Shown here: one piece after another, positions 52,346-61,007 of the stretch
Layout of the letters: each line of letters begins with the position of its first letter
Numbering within the stretch: position 1 is the stretch's first letter
Assembly (NCBI RefSeq): GCF_042688385.1
Contig: NZ_JBHUPY010000004.1
Coordinates: forward strand, 62,001-126,000
From: Herpetosiphon sp042688385
GTDB taxonomy: Bacteria; Chloroflexota; Chloroflexia; Chloroflexales; Herpetosiphonaceae
Direction: 5' to 3'
DNA: 64,000 nt
Notes under the pieces: model-generated
Told to the model about the DNA's origin: nothing
Databases searched by the model: none
Seen by the model: the letters and a program-made list of their open reading frames with translations, nothing else
Made by a program: the position numbers and the translations under genes

Positions 52346-54472
52346 ATGTCGAATTTTGCTAAATTTTTGCCCCAATGGCAACGCTGGATTTTGCTAACTG
52401 GGACGGCGGCAATTCTCTTGGCCAGTTGTAGCTCGGCCAATCCACAACCGACCGCTACCAGCGCACCAACTGCGACGCTCGCGCCAACCAGCGTGAGTGC
52501 CGCAACTGCTGCACCAACCAGCGCCGCCACTACCACCGCTGCGCCAACCAGCCCAAGCGCTGGCGTTGAAAGCTCAACGATCTATACCAGCACCAGCCAA
52601 TTATTCTCAGTGCCAATTCCAACCAACTGGCAACTTGCCGAAGAAGCAGGAATTGTGCGGCTCAACGATCCCGAGCAGAAAATTAAAATTGCGCTGCTGA
52701 GCGTTGAAGAAGCTGACCTTACCAAAGCGATTGAATTGGGCTGGCAAGAAGCTGATCCAAGTTTTAAACTCACGCCCGATGATAGCCAAGAAGTGCCTTC
52801 GCCCAATGGAGCCGAAAAAACTTTGGTTGCTGCCTACGACACCAAAAATACCAGCCAATCAACGGTGGCAATGGCTCAATTGCACGAAGGCGTAGCCTAT
52901 TTGATGTTGATCCAAGGTGATAATGCCACGATTACCAAACGCCAATCCCAAGTTGGCATCATTCAATCAGGCTATACAATTTTGGCGCTGAACCAAACCA
53001 CCGTCACTGCTGATCAACGAGTTGATGTTGGGCCTGAATTAATTAGTGAATTAGAAAATTTTATTCAAACTGAGCAAGCCAAATACAAGGTTCCTGGCGT
53101 GAGCGTGGCGATTGTGCAAGATGGCAAAATCGTCTATAGCAATGGCTTTGGCGTGCGCGATGTCGTTTCGCAAGCGCCAATTGATGCAGACACGCAGCTG
53201 ATGATTGGCTCAACTGGCAAAAGTTTGACCACCTTGTTAATGGCAACCTTGGTTGATCAAGGTAAGCTCGATTGGGATACGCCAGTTGTCGATATATTGC
53301 CAAACTTTAAGGTGAAAGATCCTGAGCGAACCAAGCAAATTACTGTGCGTCACTTGGTTTGTGCCTGTACTGGCGTGCCACGCCGCGATTTCGAAATGAT
53401 TTTCAACGCCGAAGATTTAGATGCCCAAGGAATTATCGCCTCGGTTGCTGATTTTGAGTTTTTCACCGATTTTGGCGAAGCCTTCCAATATAGCAATCAG
53501 ATGGTCGCAATTGGTGGATTTGCGGCTGCTGCTGCCAGCGGCGGCGATCCAACCCAGCTTGATCAAACCTTTGCTCAAGCACTGACCGACGGTGTACTCA
53601 AACCAATGGGCATGAATAACACCACGCTAGATCAAGCAACTATTGAAGCTAGCCCCAACCATGCCTTGCCCCATGGCTTGGATCTGACCAGTTCAACCTA
53701 CCAAACCATGCCAATTAGTATGGAATTTGCGATCAAGGGCGTGGCTCCCGCTGGCGCAACCGAATGGTCGACGGCCAACGATATGGGCAACTATCTGATA
53801 ACCCTGCTCAATCATGGCATTACGCCTAGCGGCGAGCGCTTAGTTTCCGATCAGAATCTTGATGTCTTGTGGGAGCCACAAGTTGCGATCGATGCCAAAA
53901 CCAGCTATGGGCTGGGCTGGATGATCAGCGATTATCATGGCTTGGAATTTATTGCCCACGGCGGCACGAACTTTGGCTTCTCATCGGAATTTGCCTTTAT
54001 TCCCGAGGCCAAGATTGGGATTGTCGTGCTGAGCAATGGCCAATATGCCAACCATTTTGTTACCAGCATTAGCGACCGCTACTTTGAATTGGCCTTCGAT
54101 CAACCAAGCAAGGCCGCCGAAACCGCAGCCTATAGCGCCCAAGGCATCGAAGAATCGCTGGGCGAAATCAGCAAACAAATTGCACCCGATTTTGACCCTG
54201 CCAGTGCCGAGCCATTGTTGGGCAACTATACCAACCCTGCCTTGGGCGATGTGACGTTGATGCTCAATGGCGAGGAATTATGGCTCGATATTGGGGCGAT
54301 TCAGACTCAATTCAAGCCCTTGCTGAACGAACAAGGCGAGCCTGATGGCTATCTCTCAGTAACGCCGCCATTCACCGGTATTCCCTTCAAAACAGGTGTT
54401 GATGCTAACAACCAACCAACCTTAACCATGGATATTGGCACCGAAACCTATCTGTTTACTCGCAAGCAATAG
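52346..54472 (+). CDS. Serine hydrolase (beta-lactamase/DD-peptidase fold) lipoprotein
   Basis: Secreted lipoprotein of 708 aa. The signal ends ILLASCSS; an Ala/Pro/Thr linker follows (residues about 30-75), then a roughly 150-residue domain resembling PsbP/DUF-like lipoprotein modules, then the class C beta-lactamase-fold domain from about 235. Active-site motifs: STGK (nucleophile Ser, general base Lys), YSN (FQYSNQMVAIGG) and HGG (FIAHGGTNFGF). A C-terminal beta-rich domain (LLGNYTNPALGDVTLML) resembles the lipocalin-like tail of such esterases/peptidases. Substrate could be a D-amino peptide, ester or lactone. Confidence 0.9.
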   Translation: MSNFAKFLPQWQRWILLTGTAAILLASCSSANPQPTATSAPTATLAPTSVSAATAAPTSAATTTAAPTSPSAGVESSTIYTSTSQLFSVPIPTNWQLAEEAGIVRLNDPEQKIKIALLSVEEADLTKAIELGWQEADPSFKLTPDDSQEVPSPNGAEKTLVAAYDTKNTSQSTVAMAQLHEGVAYLMLIQGDNATITKRQSQVGIIQSGYTILALNQTTVTADQRVDVGPELISELENFIQTEQAKYKVPGVSVAIVQDGKIVYSNGFGVRDVVSQAPIDADTQLMIGSTGKSLTTLLMATLVDQGKLDWDTPVVDILPNFKVKDPERTKQITVRHLVCACTGVPRRDFEMIFNAEDLDAQGIIASVADFEFFTDFGEAFQYSNQMVAIGGFAAAAASGGDPTQLDQTFAQALTDGVLKPMGMNNTTLDQATIEASPNHALPHGLDLTSSTYQTMPISMEFAIKGVAPAGATEWSTANDMGNYLITLLNHGITPSGERLVSDQNLDVLWEPQVAIDAKTSYGLGWMISDYHGLEFIAHGGTNFGFSSEFAFIPEAKIGIVVLSNGQYANHFVTSISDRYFELAFDQPSKAAETAAYSAQGIEESLGEISKQIAPDFDPASAEPLLGNYTNPALGDVTLMLNGEELWLDIGAIQTQFKPLLNEQGEPDGYLSVTPPFTGIPFKTGVDANNQPTLTMDIGTETYLFTRKQ

Positions 54473-54826
54473 TGTTGGAGGCGAGGGGTCAGGGATCAGG
54501 GGTCAGGAACCACGAAGCACGCGAAGTTTTGATCCACGAAGGGCACGAAGTTACACGAAGGTTGGGAAGTAAAGCATATCAATATTCCACGGAGAAACAT
54601 TTGGGGGTGCAGGGGGCTGAAAACCCCCTGCGTCTGCCTCCAGCGGAGGGACGGAAGGGAGGAGAAACGAGCAATTATGTTTCAGTGCGAGGGATTGCAG
54701 ATGAGGAACCGCGAAGAACACGAAGCGCACGAAGATGCGGCTATTGGCTTTGGGTTATAGGCTGTGTTATCCCAGAACTATCAACCGATCTCTTACCCCT
54801 GACCCCAACCTCCAGCAGCACAGAAT
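54473..54826. repeat. Intergenic modular repeats, including second GCAGGGGGCTGAAAACCCC element
   Basis: No gene is seen. Modules: GGGGTCAGGGATCAGGGGTCAGG (54484), ACCACGAAGCACGCGAAG (54508), GAAGGGCACGAAGTTACACGAAGG (54538). At 54601-54661 there is a nearly exact copy of the element at 21648-21707. Then GAACCGCGAAGAACACGAAGCGCACGAAG (54708). Confidence 0.75.
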
Positions 54827-54855
54827 TTGACAAGCAAGCGCTTCGCTGGTATACT
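54827..54855 (+). promoter_or_regulatory. Promoter of the tRNA-Ser pair
   Basis: TTGACA at 54827-54832 and TATACT at 54850-54855 with a 17-bp spacer; predicted transcription start about 30 nt before the first tRNA. Confidence 0.8.
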
Positions 54856-54890
54856 TACGCCTCGTAAACAAGTAAATACGAATTTCGTCC

Positions 54891-54980
54891 GGAGCAGTGG
54901 CCGAGCGGTTGAAGGCGACTGTCTTGAAAATAGTTAGGGTGTCAAAGCCCTCGTGGGTTCGAATCCCACCTGCTCCTCCA
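54891..54980 (+). tRNA. tRNA-Ser (UGA)
   Basis: Acceptor stem GGAGCAG / CTGCTCC, D-arm GGCCGAGCGGTTGAAGGC, anticodon loop CTTGAAA (anticodon TGA), long variable arm typical of class II tRNA-Ser, and T-arm GTGGGTTCGAATCCCAC. CCA is encoded. The base before CCA reads T, whereas bacterial tRNA-Ser normally has G at position 73. Confidence 0.93.
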
Positions 54981-54990
54981 CCATAGATAC

Positions 54991-55080
54991 GGGAAGGTGG
55001 CTGAGTGGACGAAAGCAACGGTTTGCTAAACCGTCGAAGGGTCACACCTTCCGAGGGTTCGAATCCCTCCCTTCCCGCCA
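54991..55080 (+). tRNA. tRNA-Ser (GCU)
   Basis: Acceptor stem GGGAAGG / CCTTCCC, discriminator G, encoded CCA. Anticodon loop TTGCTAA (anticodon GCT); long variable arm GAAGGGTCACACCTTC; T-arm GAGGGTTCGAATCCCTC. Ten bases separate it from the first tRNA, so both come from one transcript. Confidence 0.95.
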
Positions 55081-55083
55081 AGA

Positions 55084-55117
55084 AACAACGTGAGTAACCC
55101 TCACGTTGTTTTGTTTT
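55084..55117 (+). terminator. Terminator of the tRNA operon
   Basis: Perfect 11-bp stem AACAACGTGAG / CTCACGTTGTT, 5-nt loop, then TTGTTTT. Confidence 0.92.
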
Positions 55118-55186
55118 AGCTTCAGCAATCCATGCTATAATCCTGCCTTCATTGCCTAACTATTGTTAATTTTTTAGGAGGCAGGC

Positions 55187-56962
55187 TTGAAATCTATCCT
55201 TAGCGCTCTTGTTCTCGCTTTATTGATGTCTCAGGTTGGGGCGGCTGCCCCGCAAAGCGCGGTTGTGGCAGGCGAATTACGCGCCGATGCCAGCTTCAAC
55301 CACATTGGCGTAACATGGGCGATCAGCGGCGATACTGATCGCGATAGCAGCCTAAAATTAGAATATCGCTTGCTTGGCAGCACGGTTTGGCTGGCTGCTG
55401 CACCTGCAATGCGGGCCAATCCGAGCACGATTGTCGAAGGTGCAGCCCTCAATCGTAACTATCAGGCGGCCAGCGCTATGTGGCTCAGCGCTGGCACCGA
55501 GTATGAACTCCGCGCTACATTAACCGACCCCGATGGCGGCAGCGCGACCCGCACAATCACCAAACGCACCCGCAGCCTCAGCGATTTTGGCCCAACCGTG
55601 CGCACGCGCTTTGTGGTGCCTGGTACGAGTGGTGGTAATGGCTCGATTGAGAATCCATTTCAAGGCATTCAAACTGCGGTTAATGCAGCAGTACCAGGCG
55701 ATAGCTTTATCTTGGCAGAAGGCACGTATCAGCCGTTTCAAATTCTGACCAGCGGCACGCAAACTCAACCAATTCGTATCAGTGGCCCATCCAATCGGCG
55801 GGCGATTATTGATGGTGCAAATACGACTCGTGGCGTGATAACCCTCGGCGAGAGCAACCAAACCTTGGGCTTTGTGATTATCGAAAACTTGACGATTCAA
55901 AATGGTACGTGGGGCATCGATGCCCAACATACTCACGATATTCTGATTAGCCGCAATCTTATTCGTGATGTTGGCTTTGGTATTTACAATCGCCGCCAAA
56001 CCCACCAAGAATACAATCAAACAGTGCTCGATAACACGATTATTGGCCGCACTCCTTGGCCAGGCACGGGTATTCCCAGCGAGCGCGGCATCGATTTACG
56101 TGGTACTGGCAATATTGTGGCTTTTAACAGCGTTATGAATTTTGGTGATTGTATTTCGCTGCAACCCTGGGCTGCTCAAAGCACCTATGGCCAAGATGTG
56201 TACAATAACGATGCGGCATTTTGCGTTGATGACGGGATCGAAATTGATTATAACCAAGCCAACACCCGGGTTTGGAATAATCGCGTAACCAACGCACGGA
56301 TGGGGATTAGTGTTCAGCCAATTTATGGCGGGCCTGCCTATCTGTTCCGCAATAGCTTTTTTAATCTTGCTGGTACGCCGTTTAAATTGCACAATCAACC
56401 AACTGGCCTGTTTATTGCCCATAATAGCTCAGCCCGCATCGGCAATGCTTTTAGTGACGATGGTCAACAATGGCGCAACACAATTATTCGCAATAATCTG
56501 ATGCTGGGCACGCGCTATGCCTTTGAGTTTATGACCATCGCCGATGAAGGCTTTCGCGATGTTGATTACAATGGCTGGGGAACCAACCATGCCAGCGATT
56601 CAGCATCGGCTCCCGATTTTAAATGGAATAACGTGCGCTACCAGCGCTTGAGCGATTTGCAGGCAATTGGGGTCGAAACCCATGGCGTGACGGTCAGTTT
56701 TAACGATGTGAATAACGCCACCTTGCCAGCTTCAGTCGATGTGGCCTCGCCTGTTGGCGAAGCAGATTTGCGCTTGAAAAGCACATCGGTGGCAATCAAC
56801 AAAGGCGCTGTGATTGCCAATCTCAACGATCCGTTTGTAACTGATAACCAGCCCGATTTGGGGGCGTTTGAATTGGGCAAGCCACTGCCGCACTATGGCC
56901 CACGCATCGAATATCAAATTCCAAGCAATATTCGGGTGTATGTGCCAATCGCTCGTTGTTAG
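55187..56962 (+). CDS. Secreted right-handed beta-helix protein
   Basis: Protein of 591 aa starting at TTG with TTAGGAGG 7 bp upstream; no ATG lies nearby. The signal peptide SILSALVLALLMSQVGAAAP is followed by a fibronectin-III-like domain (about residues 30-125: VTWAISGDTDRDSSLKLEYR, TEYELRATLTDPDGG). Then comes a parallel beta-helix of the pectate-lyase/DUF1565 type opening with GGNGSIENPFQGIQTAVNAA and GDSFILAEGTYQP, with repeated rungs such as ENLTIQNGTWGI, DILISRNLIRD and VLDNTIIG. The C-terminus QPDLGAFELG is typical of such proteins. Catalysis (lyase or hydrolase) cannot be confirmed. Confidence 0.85.
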   Translation: MKSILSALVLALLMSQVGAAAPQSAVVAGELRADASFNHIGVTWAISGDTDRDSSLKLEYRLLGSTVWLAAAPAMRANPSTIVEGAALNRNYQAASAMWLSAGTEYELRATLTDPDGGSATRTITKRTRSLSDFGPTVRTRFVVPGTSGGNGSIENPFQGIQTAVNAAVPGDSFILAEGTYQPFQILTSGTQTQPIRISGPSNRRAIIDGANTTRGVITLGESNQTLGFVIIENLTIQNGTWGIDAQHTHDILISRNLIRDVGFGIYNRRQTHQEYNQTVLDNTIIGRTPWPGTGIPSERGIDLRGTGNIVAFNSVMNFGDCISLQPWAAQSTYGQDVYNNDAAFCVDDGIEIDYNQANTRVWNNRVTNARMGISVQPIYGGPAYLFRNSFFNLAGTPFKLHNQPTGLFIAHNSSARIGNAFSDDGQQWRNTIIRNNLMLGTRYAFEFMTIADEGFRDVDYNGWGTNHASDSASAPDFKWNNVRYQRLSDLQAIGVETHGVTVSFNDVNNATLPASVDVASPVGEADLRLKSTSVAINKGAVIANLNDPFVTDNQPDLGAFELGKPLPHYGPRIEYQIPSNIRVYVPIARC

Positions 56963-56977
56963 AATGACATAATGATA

Positions 56978-57014
56978 AAAAGCGCGCTGATCAATTGTTG
57001 ATCAGCGCGCTTTT
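56978..57014. terminator. Terminator, 17-bp perfect stem
   Basis: AAAAGCGCGCTGATCAA and its exact complement enclose a TTG loop and end in TTTT. It lies right after the beta-helix gene; the next gene starts 18 bp later. Confidence 0.92.
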
Positions 57015-57032
57015 ATGGTTGAGGTTTAGGCA

Positions 57033-57674
57033 ATGCAAACTCAATCGAAGCTGGCATCTGTTCCCTTATTTCAGGTTGTGAAATGGTGGCAAGCACTCAA
57101 TATGCTGGTCGTATCAGCTGATCGGCTTGGTTCAGCGCTTCTTAATCAAGCCCAAGCTCCAGAAACGCGCGATTTTCTGCGTTATATGCAGCAAAGTGGC
57201 CTGATCAACGCATTAAAACACTGCACTGCTGATCTACGTTTTTTTGTGGTTCAGCAGCTGCCAAGCGTGCTAGACCAGCCCGCTCCCGATTATCAGGATC
57301 TTTTGGAATTGCTTTCGCAAGATTTAGGCTATTTTTGGAATGAGCATCCTGCTCCTGAACCGCTGCCGAATCACGCCCTAATTCCGTTGTATAAATTAGT
57401 TCAATGGTGGCAACCATTGACTATGCTCGCCGCAGCCTTTGAGCAAGGAGTTGATCATGCAGAACCTGATAGTCAAGCATTTCATGATCAATCATTAATC
57501 GATTATCTGACCCAAAGCGGCTTGTTTTTGGCTTGTGGTCAAATTCGCAGCGATTTAAACTCGTTGCTCGCACAGCACGATTTAAGCGTTATCGATCGCT
57601 ATGAGCTTAAGTATGATGGCTTGTTTGGCCAATTGGCTGCTCGCTTTGGCTATTTTTGGCAGGCTCCGCAATAA
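57033..57674 (+). CDS. Protein with a duplicated domain, unknown function
   Basis: Soluble protein of 213 aa made of two related halves (about residues 10-107 and 115-210). Matching landmarks: PLFQVVKWWQALNMLVV with PLYKLVQWWQPLTMLAA; YMQQSGLINALKHCTADLR with YLTQSGLFLACGQIRSDLN; and LLSQDLGYFWNE with QLAARFGYFWQA. The pattern is mostly helical with conserved WWQ and GYFW. I know no family for it. It is next to kynA, convergently, with only 9 bp between stops. Initiation is at ATG 57033; the only purine-rich stretch upstream is GAGG near 57022. Confidence 0.75.
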   Translation: MQTQSKLASVPLFQVVKWWQALNMLVVSADRLGSALLNQAQAPETRDFLRYMQQSGLINALKHCTADLRFFVVQQLPSVLDQPAPDYQDLLELLSQDLGYFWNEHPAPEPLPNHALIPLYKLVQWWQPLTMLAAAFEQGVDHAEPDSQAFHDQSLIDYLTQSGLFLACGQIRSDLNSLLAQHDLSVIDRYELKYDGLFGQLAARFGYFWQAPQ

Positions 57675-57683
57675 TTTATGCAC

Positions 57684-58475
57684 TTATAAATCGGCGCGAA
57701 TTGCCCATAAATCAGGGAAGAATGGCTTGATCGTGCTGGCGAGATAGGCCGCGCCACTTGAGCCACCAGTGCCTTGCTTGATGCCAATCGTGCGCTCAAC
57801 CATTTTTACATGGCGATAGCGCCATTCTTGAAAGCCCTCATCAAGGTCGATCAAGCGTTCGCAGAGGTTGCTCACCAAGGGATTTTGGCGATAGACCGTA
57901 ATTAAGATTGCTTGAATTTCGGGCGTTGCTGCTAGCGCTTGGGTTACGTCGCGCTCAATGTGCGCCTGCGGAATTGCATAGCCATTCAATTGCAAATAGT
58001 GCAAAAAGCTATCCCACAGGCTGGCTTGCTGATAGCGTTGTTCGAGCCGTTCATGGCTTGGTAGTGCCCCAAAATGCTGCAAAATCGCAGGCCGTTTGTG
58101 ACCGAGTGCAAATTCAATCTCGCGAAATTGCAGTGATTGAAAGCCGCTAGCCGATTCGAGCGCGCCACGAAAGGCATTGAATTGCAATGGAGTCATCGTT
58201 TCCATCACATCAACTTGGGCCACGATGGTTTTAAGAATTGTCAAAATGCGACGGATGGTTTGGTTGGCGCGGCCTGTATCATTGGCGCGCAGCAGTTCGC
58301 CCAAATAATCAAGCTCGTGCAAAATTTGCTTAAACCACAACTCATACACCTGATGAATCACAATGAACAATAATTCGTCGTGTTCGGGGCCGTTGGGGCC
58401 ATGGCTGCGTGGGGCTTGTAAATTTAACAGCTCATCAATTTTCAAATAACTGGCATAGGTTAATGCTTGCGACAT
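57684..58475 (-). CDS. kynA: Tryptophan 2,3-dioxygenase
   Basis: Haem enzyme of 263 aa that opens the indole ring of L-tryptophan to N-formylkynurenine, the first step of the kynurenine pathway. Conserved: LTYASYLKIDELL, HDELLFIVIHQVYELWFKQI (distal His and substrate site), QFNAFRGALESASGFQSLQFRE (split), and RHVKMVERTIGIKQGTGGSSG with the proximal haem His. AAAGGAG lies before the ATG. No other kynurenine genes are adjacent. Confidence 0.96.
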   Translation of the reverse strand: MSQALTYASYLKIDELLNLQAPRSHGPNGPEHDELLFIVIHQVYELWFKQILHELDYLGELLRANDTGRANQTIRRILTILKTIVAQVDVMETMTPLQFNAFRGALESASGFQSLQFREIEFALGHKRPAILQHFGALPSHERLEQRYQQASLWDSFLHYLQLNGYAIPQAHIERDVTQALAATPEIQAILITVYRQNPLVSNLCERLIDLDEGFQEWRYRHVKMVERTIGIKQGTGGSSGAAYLASTIKPFFPDLWAIRADL

Positions 58476-58546
58476 TGCACACTCCTTTGGATGCAGGTTT
58501 TGGCTTGCGGCGCAAGTTTAACATAGCCTGTCGGCAGCGTCTACCA

Positions 58547-58580
58547 AAAAACAACGCTTGGTTATTAATCCAAGCGCTGT
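58547..58580 (-). terminator. Terminator of the large secreted protein gene
   Basis: On the minus strand a CAGCGCTTGG / CCAAGCGTTG stem (one G-U pair), 8-nt loop, then TTTTTT, 24 bp after the stop at 58604. Confidence 0.8.
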
Positions 58581-58603
58581 TTTGGGCTATCCAACGGCGT
58601 TAA

Positions 58604-60805
58604 TTAAGGATAATTGGTTACTTTGGGGGTATAGCTGACATTGGTTTGGGTCGAGCCACCAGTATTATTGATGACGTTGCTAATCCCGCCATTAGCCCCA
58701 ATTGCCACCGAAATCATGTTGTGGAAGCGCACATTGGGGTTGTTTGGCGCTTCAATCGCGCGGGTTAGCCAGATGTTGGGGTTGGTGAAAACGCTGTAAA
58801 TGCCCAAGCCCCAAGCTTCGTGGCTGGTCACGTTATCGGCAACTTTGTAGGATGCCCAACCGTTGACTCCCGCCGCGCTGCGCCAGCTATCTTGAGTTGG
58901 TGGATCGTAGGGAATTTCTGATTGATAGAAGTAGACGCGGCCACCATTGCCTTGCCAAAGCACTTGATATTGTTGATAGTGCTCGACAAACAGGCCATAG
59001 ATCGTCACATTATTGCCATTAACAATCAAGCCATTGGCAGCAGTGTTACTGTTCCAAGCAACGCCATCGCCGTGGTCGGCGCGCCAAACCCAGGTATGGT
59101 CAACAATCGTGTTATGGCTGTTGATGCGCAAACTGGTCGAGGCTTTGCCGGCTGCGGCTCCGCCAACGCGGAAAATCACATCGTGCAAGACGATTGGGTT
59201 GGCAGCATGGTTGGCGTTGCTGCCGTTTGGCCCAACTTCCAACAACACTGGCGAATTAATCACGCCTGCATCAAACAGCACGCCAGCAATCGTTACGCCA
59301 TCGACATCGGCCACGGTCATTGCAGCCAAGCCCGTTGTTGGTCGCAAGGTTGCAAAGCCCAAGCCCAACACCACAGTATTTGGGTTATTGACGCGAATTG
59401 TGTCGTTCAAGGCGTAAATGCCAGGCGTAAACAACAAATGCTTGCCTGCCGCCAATTGAGCATTGATTGTGGCTGCACTATCGCTTGGTTTGGCAATAAA
59501 GAATTGGCTCATGGCGATGGTCGTGCCTGGCGTTGAACCACCAGCCCATGTGATGCCGTTGCTGTTGGTGCGCAAACTTGGCACGCGCACGCCCCAATTG
59601 CCAGCAGCATCGACCGTCACAAACGGTTTTTCACGCACAATCGGCGTTTGATCGATTTTGGTATACGGTGGATTTGGCCAATTGCCTGCTGGCGGGTTGG
59701 TCACGCCAACAAACACCATATTCCAATTCGAGCCAGTCCAGCTGCCCCATTGAGTATTGCGCGAAATCCACTGTTGCTGCGTGCCCGAATTAACATTGCC
59801 ATCAACTAGCACATCGGCCATCCAGCCGCCGCTTGACCAGCCGTTGTTTTGATTAAGTTTCATATTGCCGCGAATGTGCATGCGGCGGAAGGGCACAGCC
59901 TGCGAAACTGCCCATTGCATCGTGCCGTTGGCGGGCGTAATCGACAAGCCTTCTGCGCCCCGCCAGAAATTACAGGTCGCGTTATCGTTGCCCAAATAGG
60001 CGTTCGAATAAACGCTGCCATTGATGTTGACGCTATCGGGCGATGCGCCAACCCCGAGCAATTGAGTATAGAAGCCAACCGGAATATTCAGGCCATTGTA
60101 GGTGCCTGGTTTGAACATCAAGGTATAGCGCTCTGAGCCAAATTGGCTATTTTGCTGAATGCCATAGACATTGTTGATTTGATTTTGAATCGAGGCTGTT
60201 GACATTGATGGATCAAACATCAAAACATTCGGGCCGAAATCAGGCGTTGTGCCTGGCGGGGTAGTTGGAATCGGGGTTGGATTGGCCCCGACAATGCCCC
60301 AATTGAAGGTTTCCCAGCCAGAAGCACTTGGGCGGTTGGCAACCAAGGGCGCGTGAGCACCAAGATTGAGATCGCTGGAAACGAAATTGTTATTGCCAAG
60401 CGAGCGCAGTTGCACTTGGCCCGCTGTCACATCGACCCATTGAAACACTTCCCAACCGCTCATTGTGGCGCGGTCGGCAACCAAGGGCGTATTGGCAAAA
60501 TTTTGGTCGGCTGAAACAAACTTGCCATTGGCCAAGGCGCGCAGGCCAATATTGCCATTGCCTGCATCGACAACCTGAAAGTGCTCCCAACCATCAGCAG
60601 TATCGCGGTCGGCGACCAACGGCGTGTTGGCTCCGCGATTGCTATCCGCCGAAACATATTTGCCGCTAGAAACTGCGCGAAGCCAGATGGTTTGGTTGAG
60701 TGGTGCTGCGGCAAAGGCCGCTTGGGGAGCCGCTGTAATAAACGTAAACAGGATGCTGAGGGCAAGGCCAAGCGCCGCCAGTTTACGCCAAACATGAGTA
60801 AGCAT
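58604..60805 (-). CDS. Secreted fascin-like beta-trefoil plus beta-helix protein
   Basis: Protein of 733 aa, ACGGAGG before the ATG. The signal peptide ends AAPQAAFAAAP. Residues about 38-175 hold three trefoil repeats (LRAVSSGKYVSADSN, LRALANGKFVSADQN, LRSLGNNNFVSSDLN; each ends in GWE.F), the fascin-like carbohydrate-binding module often attached to glycosidases. From about 190 a large domain begins with GPNVLMFDPSM and includes RMHIRGNMKL, QWISRNTQWGSW and IREKPFVTVD-like segments, followed by beta-helix rungs. Similar Streptomyces proteins are often labelled adenylyl cyclase or coagulation-factor-like, without proof. A carbohydrate-active role is inferred; the promoter carries a strong palindrome. 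Confidence 0.82.
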   Translation of the reverse strand: MLTHVWRKLAALGLALSILFTFITAAPQAAFAAAPLNQTIWLRAVSSGKYVSADSNRGANTPLVADRDTADGWEHFQVVDAGNGNIGLRALANGKFVSADQNFANTPLVADRATMSGWEVFQWVDVTAGQVQLRSLGNNNFVSSDLNLGAHAPLVANRPSASGWETFNWGIVGANPTPIPTTPPGTTPDFGPNVLMFDPSMSTASIQNQINNVYGIQQNSQFGSERYTLMFKPGTYNGLNIPVGFYTQLLGVGASPDSVNINGSVYSNAYLGNDNATCNFWRGAEGLSITPANGTMQWAVSQAVPFRRMHIRGNMKLNQNNGWSSGGWMADVLVDGNVNSGTQQQWISRNTQWGSWTGSNWNMVFVGVTNPPAGNWPNPPYTKIDQTPIVREKPFVTVDAAGNWGVRVPSLRTNSNGITWAGGSTPGTTIAMSQFFIAKPSDSAATINAQLAAGKHLLFTPGIYALNDTIRVNNPNTVVLGLGFATLRPTTGLAAMTVADVDGVTIAGVLFDAGVINSPVLLEVGPNGSNANHAANPIVLHDVIFRVGGAAAGKASTSLRINSHNTIVDHTWVWRADHGDGVAWNSNTAANGLIVNGNNVTIYGLFVEHYQQYQVLWQGNGGRVYFYQSEIPYDPPTQDSWRSAAGVNGWASYKVADNVTSHEAWGLGIYSVFTNPNIWLTRAIEAPNNPNVRFHNMISVAIGANGGISNVINNTGGSTQTNVSYTPKVTNYP

Positions 60806-60914
60806 TGCGTTCCTCCGTAGATTGAACCCAGTTTCATCCTCGAAATCAGCTATCCAACAATGTGATAGGGTGGGCCTGCGGAACGGAAATGTGTGGTGTA
60901 GTGCTAAAAATATC

Positions 60915-60948
60915 TAGTCGGTATCGTTTCCGGAAACGATACCGACTA
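60915..60948. promoter_or_regulatory. Perfect 34-bp palindrome, candidate LacI-family operator
   Basis: Both arms are 17 bp and fully complementary, centred on TTTCC/GGAAA between 60931 and 60932 (core ATCGTTTCCGGAAACGAT). Central CG and GTTTCC/GGAAAC halves resemble LacI/GalR-type operators that control carbohydrate genes. It directly abuts the -10 box of the minus-strand promoter and covers the predicted start site. Confidence 0.8.
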
Positions 60949-60975
60949 TATTAATGAAATTTAAAGGTTTGTCAA
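60948..60975 (-). promoter_or_regulatory. Promoter of the large secreted protein gene
   Basis: On the minus strand TTGACA (60975-60970) and TAATAT (60953-60948) with a 16-bp spacer. Predicted start near 60941, inside the 34-bp palindrome; the leader is about 135 nt. Confidence 0.8.
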
Positions 60976-61007
60976 GCCTGCAAAAATTTGCCTAGCGTGG
61001 TTTAAGA

